Part shown: positions 55,461 through 64,000 of the stretch, in pieces
Numbering within the stretch: the first letter of the stretch is position 1
Layout: every line of letters begins with the position of its first letter
Assembly: GCA_013398275.1 (NCBI GenBank)
Contig: VZSE01002186.1
Span: forward strand, 378,429-442,428
Length of the DNA stretch: 64,000 nucleotides
Source: Promerops cafer
Lineage: Eukaryota; Chordata; Aves; Passeriformes; Nectariniidae
Reading direction: 5' to 3'
The notes under the pieces: model-generated
What the model saw: the letters and a program-made list of their open reading frames with translations, nothing else
Databases searched by the model: none
Told to the model about the DNA's origin: nothing
Position numbers and translations under genes: made by a program

Positions 55461-58400
55461 ATTTGAATACAAAATTTATTGTTTTTCATTCTTTATGCAA
55501 TGTAATTGCTGAGGTCTAAAACCATTCTTATTTGAATACACATAATACTGCTTTACTGATAGAGTTAATGTAGGTAGTATCAATTAATATACAAAGGAGA
55601 CTCAATTGCTTCCTCTTCTTGCTCAGGTTGGTTTTTGTAGTCTTAAGAAAACCTCAGAAGGGCATTCCAGTTTAAAATATGCTGTTGTTTAAATTGTAAA
55701 TTACAAAACCCCTAATTTGGGCTAAAAGGGAAACAAATACTTTTTTTTCTTTCTTCCCTTCTTGAAGCTCCAAGCCATGAGGAGAATCTCAGCAGAGATT
55801 GAAACAAGAACCCAATGTGCCATCTAGAAGTCATCTTTTTAAATATATAATTTCTTTGGAGCTATAATATAATAATTCTTTAAGGTAGCTTCAATGTATT
55901 CAGAACTTAGTTATATATTATTATTTGAAGTGTGTGTTTTGCAAAGAATTCAATGTGGTTTTGGCAATAGCCTCTTAAAGTAGTCTTAAGGATTTATAGA
56001 ATTGGCAGGATTAGATGGTTCACAGCATTTTTCCAACCTAGTCCTAAAAGCTTGTGACGCAAAGAGAAGATATAAAAAAAGGTGTAAACTTATATTGTGT
56101 CTTCCCTGAAATCAGTTTTCTTTTCTATTTTTTTTCCTCCTCTGGCAACCTTACAAGCTCTGGATGTTTTTATTTTCTCTGTAGATTGTGTGTGGGTGGA
56201 TGTGTTAGTAATCCATGTATTTTGGTCTGATTAATTTTCACACTTGGCCTGGCAATTTTTTTACTGCTGGAGAAGGCTGCTGTGAGAAACTCTTCTCTGT
56301 AGGTAGAATCTGTAGAGGTTCTTAGCAGTATTTGCATACAAATGTCTTGCAAAACATACTTCTACAGTTTTGGATTTGAAGATAGTACATCTGTGTACAT
56401 GATTTTTCCTGACAGGACCAAAAACCTCATTAAAATTCTTAAAACACAAGCTCCTAGAAATTGAATTGCAGTTCAGTCTCACTGATGTTTGAAGCCAACG
56501 TGAGAATACTTGTCAATACTTCCATCTTCTTTGCAGTTTAATTACAAAGCCCTCAGACAGATTCCCTCAAGTTTAGGAAGTATTTTCTGATTTTAATGGT
56601 TTTAATATTTGTTTGCAAAAAAAGAGTAAAAGAGAAACATTCTGAAAGCCTGTGGAGTATCTGCAGCATTTAATAATCATAATAGTGAAAGGTTGTGCTT
56701 CAGCCTTGGTCTGCCAACTAGTCCATTTACACAGAACAATACAGCCTGTATCCAGACTTCATCTACTGATTGTCTTTCAGTTTCTATTACTTAAGTGTTA
56801 ACAGTAACAGTGAGTAAGAATGAAGATGAGAGCAACAGGGACATGTAGGAAAAAAAAGAAAGTTATCAGAGATTGCTGCTCTAACTGCAGCTGCCATGAC
56901 TTAGTGATACTCTTCAGTTCCGATCAAACACTGTAATTTATTAACAGTAAATATGCCTGTGTATGTGGCGTTTGTTTAGTGCTGTTGATTTTTAATTTAT
57001 TTGGATTTTCGTTGTTGTATTTAGGGTTTACTTCTATGTACAGAAGTGCTGGTTTTTTCTGAAGTATCATGTATAGACCATGTAACACTTCTCATGTTTT
57101 TATAAAGTGAATATCACCTGGAATGAAAAACTTGCATTTTTTGCTGTTGGAAGTACTGTTTGACTGATTAGATATCTTTGTATTCTGTTCCTGTAAGTGC
57201 TGCAATTTCCTCCTAGAATCTTTTGGGAGCTGTTTGGGAAGCTGATGGTGAAGACAGTCCTTAAAGGGTCTGCCATTTCCTGCTGTCACCTAATTATGTA
57301 TTCTACTAGAATTTCACTGGCACTGTTAGTAAAAAGTAAAATTATAATACGACAGAGTATATTAGAGCAGTTTAGGTTTATGAGCAGAGAACATGTTGTT
57401 CTCTTCAGGGCTGGAAAAATCCGAGTGTATATGAGCCTCTTAATCCTCATTTTTTGGCTTTGTTACAGCCATATAAAATATATCATTGTTTATATATAGA
57501 CACTCTAGTTATTCAGTTACCATGGAAAAAGTCAAAGGTGCAGGTAAACGACCATCATGTAATAGGATGGGTTATTTACTCACTCTGACTTCAGACTTCT
57601 TCAGTGATGGATACTTAGCACCAGTGGTCGTGACGGGAGGTGGTGAGGGATGGAAGGAAAATAAGTAGAGCATACATTTTAAAAAATGACATTGCTACTT
57701 CCCACCCAGGGAGAAGGAACAGGCAAACCTTTCATTTTTACAGAAGGTGGTAATGACTTTTGCTTTTATTGATTCTTTTTTTTTTAAATGGGAATATTGA
57801 GAGAAAGAAATGCATCACAAGTCACTCAAGAATGTGCAAAGTGTTGAGTGTATGTATCTGGTGGTTCACAAAACCTTAATTCATCCATTTCCTGCTTGGT
57901 GAGGACTCACTGCACCTTTTGAAAGATTGAGTCAGTACTCATTCTACCAGAGAGCTTGCATTTGCCTTTCCAGAGGCCAGTATTATCAAAAGCCCTAATT
58001 AAAAACACCCTTCCAACAGATACTGTCTCTAAAACAGAAACTTCTTTCATAATTTTCGTGACTGCTTCAGGATACAAGCTACTTCCATTATTTTGCCTGG
58101 TTCCTTACAACCAGCTTTGCTAAGCCTTGGTTTCCCTTTTAAATGTGCTTTGGTGTGTTTAGGCTGCCTGATTTATCTGTCAGTATTTACCTATTAACTG
58201 ATAACACAAACCAAATTAAAATCTCTTTTAATCCTTTTGGCTGAAAATTATTCCCTTCCTACTTGGAGCCAAGAGCATTACATCATTCAGCTTTGCTTTT
58301 GCCAGCTGTGTTTATCAGCTTTTTCATTGCTTGAAGGATCTTTTCATTTTTGTTCCCTCACCCCGAGCTTCCTTATCATGGAGCCCCAGGGCCTTGCCAG

Positions 58401-59107
58401 CAGGTGAGCAGACTGCCTGTCCTAGTGCACGGTGCTGTCATGTTGTCTGCATGGCACTACAGAGACATGGCTCTTACACTGTCATCAGCCATTGCCAAAT
58501 CACTGGCCCAATGAATGCCTAATAATTAGAGGTAGAAGAAGGTAAGATTCAGTTTCCTTTATGCTTCCCCAATGTCCCATGGCTCAATTTTATTGTGCTA
58601 TCAAAATGTAATCTGTTTCTCCTTTAAAAGTCCCTCTAAGCTGACCTGAGTTATTCTCCTTCAAGAATTGAATTAGAGAAATATGGATGGAAAAATGCCT
58701 CTAATTCAGAGCTACTACATTATCTATCTTGAATAAAAATTAGCTGAAATTCATCCACCAAAAATCTGCATGCATGTGTCGATGTAGCTTTCAACAAATT
58801 TTTTAGTTCTTCCCGTTTGTTTTAGAGGAGCCTAATTTTAAAACTTAATTGAATAGTTGCTATATAATTTATTTCATTAAATAAACCACTTATAAGTAGA
58901 ATTACCTGAAATGTAGTGTTGTGCAGGTACAGAAGGACATATGCTCAGGTTTTTATTTTTGTTCCCACACAACTTACGAATTTTGCGACCTTCAGTTGAT
59001 TTGTAACGCTATGTGGTGTACTTGCTGTAGTTACCTTTCTTTGACTCTGACTCTGTCCTTTCAAACTGAGGGAACATGAAGGCCTATGGTTGTGCACTTG
59101 AGTTCAC

Positions 59108-59225
59108 AGATCACAGAATCACAGAATATTGCAAGTTGGAAGGGACCCGCAAGGATCATGAAGTCCAGCTCTTAAGTGAACGGCCCATATGGGGATTGAA
59201 CTCAGAGCCTTGGCATTATTACCTC
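59108..59225 (-). mobile_element. CR1 LINE 3'-end fragment, antisense
   Basis: On the + strand it begins ATCACAGAATCACAGAATATT, then GGAAGGGACC..AAGGATCATGAAGTCC and GGCCCATATGGGGATTGAACTC. Read on the minus strand this is a CR1 3' end with two terminal octamers (ATTCTGTG ATTCTGTG), of the same subfamily as the one at 53925. Confidence 0.85.
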
Positions 59226-59741
59226 TCACAAACAGATTGTCACAACTAGTGATAGTTAATTCAAAAGCAAAAACTGGTTTATTGCTGATACTTTGTAAAA
59301 GTACAGAACGCTAAAGTTAAAGTAAAATCCTGGAAGGAATTAAGATTTGAATTATCATGCTGTGAGATATCACCGGATTTTTCCCTGCAGAAGAAAAGAT
59401 GTGTACTTTGAAACATTTCAGTGGTTCACTGAAGTTGATAGAATGACAAGGAGGATACAACAGTGCTTGTGGGACTGAGCACTGCATTTCATAATTCTTA
59501 ATTGCTCTGTAGTTCTGCACAGAAAAGTTTCTAATTTCTGTATTGTTAGCCCACATGTTTTTACTAGCTTGTTTGAACTTCTGCAGCCTGTCATTCAATG
59601 TGAAATTTTTTTAGAGACTAGTCAAACTGGTAGACATCAGAGGAAAATGTTGAGTAAGTGGAGGGAGAAGAATGACTCATTAAACTGTAAAATAAAAGCT
59701 CTTTCTCGAACTATAATCCCTTTCCAGGTGTTTTTAGAAAT

Positions 59742-59810
59742 CCATATATATATATATATGGATTATATATATAATATTAATATTATATATATATTATTAT
59801 ATATATAACA
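59742..59810. repeat. AT microsatellite with perfect palindrome
   Basis: It starts with a 20-bp perfect palindrome (CC(AT)8GG, 59742-59761) and continues as TA/ATT repeats with further self-complementary pieces. Confidence 0.9.
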
Positions 59811-62800
59811 CTGGGTCCAAAACCACAACATACAAGTTAAGGCATAGGAAATTTTTTTTAAAGGGCGTTTTTATTTTACAAAATAAAGAAAGGAAATTTA
59901 TCCTCTGGTATCCATTAATTCAACCTTTTATACTCCACTAAGCAATTGTATAAGGATGGGGTTTTTTGATACAAGAGTTTACACAAGGAAATAGCATGTG
60001 TTGCTCACCCTTCTGAACCGTGGTGACACTTGAAGTGACACTTTGAATTGAGCCCATTTCTTTTTGCTGGGATTTTTACCATTGCATCGTTTCATTAGTG
60101 AACATTCAGATATTTAGAAAAGGGTAGTTTTTGTTTGGTCTCTTTAAGTTGAGTATACTGTACTCCCAGTAAGTTCTCTTTAAGGCTCATGTGTTTCCAT
60201 TGGAAGCTGCCCTTCTCTTCCCACTTTCCCACCCCACAGCTTCTGTGTGGGTTTTATTTTCTTATGAAGCTGGAACTGGGCATACAACTTCCAGGGCTGA
60301 AGAACTCCTTCAGGGCTTCCTTGCTCATGCCTGAAGTTACTTGTAATGTTGGTAACCTGCCTCTCTAACCTCTGTGCCGTGTCCTTCTGCTGTCAAATCA
60401 CAGCTCCATGACACTGAGCACTGTAAGGAATGAGAGAAAATATTAATTACAGCTGTCTTAAAGAGAGGGTTTTATTTGAAGACTGTTGACTTAGTGGAGG
60501 CTTTCTCGGTCACGCTTTTGAGCCTGTCTGTACTAAAATGAGATTCTCAAGTCCTACCATTGAAGAATGTATCTGGAAGGACAGACAGGGAGATGGGATT
60601 TGAGTTTTGACAACCAGCAGCACCAGCATTTGCTAATGAGTGCTAACAGATGTATTTGTTTTCTACTGATGTTTTCAGACATTCATAAAGTGAAAACAGG
60701 ATTTACAGGGAGAGGCTAAATTACTATCTCTTACTAGATTGCGTTGTTGGAAAAATTGACTAGGCTCCCACACTCAGTATCCCCTCATCAGATCTGGCAA
60801 CAAGCAACGAAATTAAAGATAAATACTGGCTACAGACAATTGTTTTTAGTTAAAGCCAATTAATATTAGCTGGTTAGACTGCTTGAGATAAAAGGGAAGT
60901 TTGCATCACTGGAGCATGATGCGGAGTAGCAGGGTGAACTTGAAACGGCATTTTTGATATGCTGCCATTATAGTGACACTAGCATTGCTTTGAACTTCAT
61001 CTCAAAGTAGTGAGATTTTGCATTCCTGCTGCTGTCAGGGAAATACATGTAAACAGGACTTGTGAAAAGGCGTCACATGTAATGATTCAGTGACAATACA
61101 GATTGATTAACTATAAGTGCTTTTCTAGGTGTGCAAAAAAAATTACGCCAATATAATTGTCTGGTGAAGATCCTTTGGTAGCACTAACAGAGGTCCTTGG
61201 TTTTTTTTGTGTTAACAGTGGCCACTTGAATTTTTTTTTTTTTTTTCTGAATATGTGTGCCTTTCAATGAGGAGCAAAAAGCATAAGATAATACAAAACC
61301 AAATTGTTCTTTGTGAACATTATGGATGAGCAGCCTCACTTATGATAGGAGCTTGCACCTCCTGCTCTGGTGTTCTTTCATGGTTATAAAGGTGTTAGTG
61401 TGAAGTATTGCCAGGGAGCTTCTGCTATGCAGCAACTCCACAGCAAAGCTTGCTTCAGGGCCATCTAGTAAGCCCTGCACAGCAAGGAAACAGGCTGTAC
61501 CAGTGAGAGCTCGAACAGCTAAACCAGTTCTGCTACTTTAAGTCAGTGGCAGGGGCTTCTGCTGGTTCAATTGCTAATCACTTCCTAGCCTTCCTGCCTC
61601 AGCTATGCTGGCAGAAGCTTGCAAATAGGTACCATTTTAGGAAATTTCACTTTTGTTGTTTAACATATAAAGCACATTGTTGCATTGTATTATTTTCCTT
61701 TTTTCCCCCTCTCCTTTTGTATCTTTCCTCCTCTCCAAGTAATTTACAACTATGCCTCTTAGTTATATGTACCTGCTCTTGGATATAGTCGTTAACCACC
61801 TGCCTCTCTTAGAAGAAAGAAGTTTAAGGTTTGAATCCTGTGACTGGAAGAGAATAGTTAATATTCAGATTTTATTCTCATGTGGAAGGGCTAGAATGAA
61901 TAATGACAGCCGTGGAAGCTGTGCAAGATACTCAGACAGCATTTAATATCCAAATAAGTATTGCTTTTTCATAAAACATTAGCATTAACTTCTGGCTTTG
62001 TATTTAACTGTTAGCAGATGAGACAACTGGAAAGGAGTGATTGAACAGTTTCTCTAGGATTTTTTTAAGTGAAAAGAATACCTACAGGGTATTGGGAAAA
62101 GCTTCTCTAAGATGAACCCATGGTAAGCTGACTTCACTGTACAGATCATCACAGGAAATGCAGCTAAGGCACCAAATTACATTGTTTGAAATGTTAATGA
62201 AGCATTTTTGTGTACTGCAGAAACTATAGTTATGCTAGCACAAAACCAAAGTTGTGTTCAGTGGCTGTTGCCTTGCAAGCTCCTCTCTGCTGGGTGCACA
62301 AAACCTTTTGTGCAGAGAGAAAAGCTGTACAGCTTGTACGGTGTTAGATTGCTTCCATGCAAGTGGTAACGATGGTGTGACTAAGCAAAGCTTGAAGAAG
62401 CACAAGTTTGATCAGGAAATAAGAAGAATAAATAGGAAAAACATTGAAAAATGGGCACAGGACAAACCATTTGAATTCAGGCATCTCTGAAAAAGTAGTG
62501 CTCCAATAGCTCCCCACAGGAAAGTTGGCTACTTTATTTATATAATATATGGTCATTTTTTAAATTGTAGCTGCCAGGTTGTATATATGTTCTAAAAATT
62601 ACATTTGAATTTCAAAGGTGGTGTTTTAGTTAATCATGGCTGCATAACAACGAGTGTTAGAATTGCTTGAATAGTTATGTCTTACATGGCTTCATTTCTT
62701 ACCTGTGAGCTCACATGAATGCTTGGTCTGTGTTATGATTGACTGCAAAAGTATAGATAACTTTATCTGCAGTGTTTCGGGTTTGGGAAACTTATTTTAT

Positions 62801-63174
62801 TCTGTGCAAAGTCATTTAGTAACTCTGAAATAGGTCATATTTGCTTCCACAGTATAAAGCATTCTAAAGCATTCTCTCCTCTCTATCATCCTGCAACCCA
62901 GCCTGATATCTTATATAAATCATATGATAATCATTTATCATATAAAAACTGGTGGTTTTTTCATTCTTACATCATAAAGGTAGTGTAGACAGATCTGCTA
63001 TAATGCCTCACCCAGAAGAAAATCTCAGAGGAGACTAAATTGAGACAGAAAATTTATTTTCTCAGAAAGAACCTTGGGGGAGGCTTCTGGGGAGTAGCAG
63101 AAAGCAAAAGTCGATAATCTTTTAGAGAAGGAAAAAAAGGAGAATTTGGGGAACTCAAGCCTCATGTTTACTTC
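59811..63174. other. SH3KBP1 intron 2, distal part
   Basis: AT-rich unique intron. A T run lies near 61232-61248. The stretch about 60780-60915 is rich in homeobox- and SOX-like sites and looks like a possible conserved noncoding element (inference only). No exon is recognised. Confidence 0.5.
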
Positions 63175-64000
63175 CTGGAGGCCATTTCCAAACATATGAA
63201 GGACAAGAAGACGGTTGGGAGTAGTCAGTGTGGATTTATGAAAGGGAAGTCATGTCTGAACAATCTGTTAGTCTTCTACCGTGAGATCACTGACTTGGTG
63301 GAGTGAAAGGTGTTTATGTTGACTTCAGCAAAGCTTTTGTCACTGTCTCCCATAACTTGACAAAGTGATGAGGTGCAGTACAGGTGAGTGGAAAAAACTG
63401 GCTGAAATGCTGGACTCAAAGGGCAGCTGCAGGCTGGTCACTGGCAGTGGTGCCACCGGGGTGGGTAATGGGGCTGATGCTGCTCAGTGTCTGCACTAAT
63501 GACCAGGAGGACAGGGCAGAGAGGAGTCTGAGCAAGTTGGCAGGTGCTGCAAAACTGGCAAGTGTTTGACTCCCCAGAGGGTTGTGCTGCCATGTGTAGA
63601 GGCCTCAAGAGGCTGGAGAAATGGGCTGACAGGATGCTCATGGGCAGAGGGGAATGCCAAGTCCTGCAGCTGGAGAGGAATAACCCCAGGCACGAGTACA
63701 GGCTGTGCCTGAGTGTCTGGAAAGCAGCTTTGTGGAGAAGGGCCCAGGGATCCTGGTGGACGTGAAGCAGAGCATGGGGCAGCAGCGTGTGCTTGTGGCA
63801 GGGCCAGCTCCTGGCTCCCTGGGCTGTTTGAGGCAAAGTGCTGTGAGCAGGAGCAGCAGTGTGATCCTTCTCCCCATCTCCTTTCTGGTGAGGCACCTGT
63901 GGAGTTCTGTGTCCAGTTCTGGGTTCTCAGGTACAAGAGAGAGATGGAGAGAGTGGAGTGAGTGCTGTGCAGGGCCATGAAGGTGGTTGAGGCATTGGAG
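63175..64000 (+). mobile_element. CR1 LINE fragment nearly identical to 46398-47220
   Basis: Begins at CCTGGAGGCCATTTCC and runs to the window edge. It is offset by 16,780 bases from the first copy (16,777 before a 3-bp AAC indel). Differences seen are one indel and three substitutions (near 63213, 63593 and 63836). It carries the same lost catalytic residues and broken frames. Upstream of 63175 the two loci differ. The right boundary lies outside the window. Confidence 0.93.

Larger units (their letters stand above)
54051..59107. other. SH3KBP1 intron 2, middle part
   Basis: Apart from the T/G tract and CR1 fragment listed separately, this is unique AT-rich intron. A GC-richer patch near 54620-54960 has no recognisable identity. 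A strong pyrimidine tract with AG at 55767 is discussed as a finding. Confidence 0.55.

Overview
The window is animal, specifically avian-like, nuclear DNA. It has GT-AG spliced exons, long AT-rich introns and one strong CpG island. It also carries several CR1 LINE fragments with bird-type 3' ends and an LTR type that I recognise from bird genomes. Two protein-coding genes lie head-to-tail on the + strand: BCLAF3 (also called CXorf23) and the start of SH3KBP1 (CIN85). The same neighbours occur in human Xp22.12, so this is a conserved vertebrate block. In birds it should be autosomal (chromosome 1 in chicken), but that placement is from general knowledge and not from this sequence.

Region 1-19,900 is BCLAF3 without its first coding exon. 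Ten exons join without a frame break from 1650 to the TGA at 19,494-19,496 and give about 706 residues. Adding the short missing N-terminus gives about 719, close to the human length. The family core (the THRAP3/BCLAF1 homology region) is spread over the exons at 5532, 6424, 6728 and 7648. Introns 7 and 8 carry two copies of one avian ERVL-like LTR in opposite orientations, so that the 96-bp exon at 13,141 lies between inverted repeats.

Region 19,900-25,000 is AT-rich with scattered AATAAA signals and no coding evidence. It is either distal BCLAF3 3'UTR or spacer. It ends in a run of 26 T's just before the SH3KBP1 CpG island (about 25,020-26,880).

Region 25,000-64,000 is SH3KBP1. Exon 1 is almost entirely 5'UTR; it ends with ATG plus one G, directly followed by a consensus donor. 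After a 23.6-kb intron, exon 2 (49,497-49,654) encodes the first SH3 domain (SH3A), and the window ends inside intron 2. Intron 1 holds a decayed but nearly complete CR1 (about 44,710-47,475) with relics of the ORF1 esterase, the endonuclease and the reverse transcriptase. A second CR1 piece follows it.

The most striking observation is a near-identical copy (3 substitutions and one 3-bp indel in about 826 bp) of part of that dead CR1. It lies at 63,175-64,000, in direct orientation, on the other side of SH3KBP1 exon 2. Both copies share the same inactivating changes, which implies recent duplication, gene conversion or an assembly artefact rather than two independent retrotranspositions. No CRISPR, tRNA, rRNA or prokaryotic system is present, and I see no wholly new protein-coding system.
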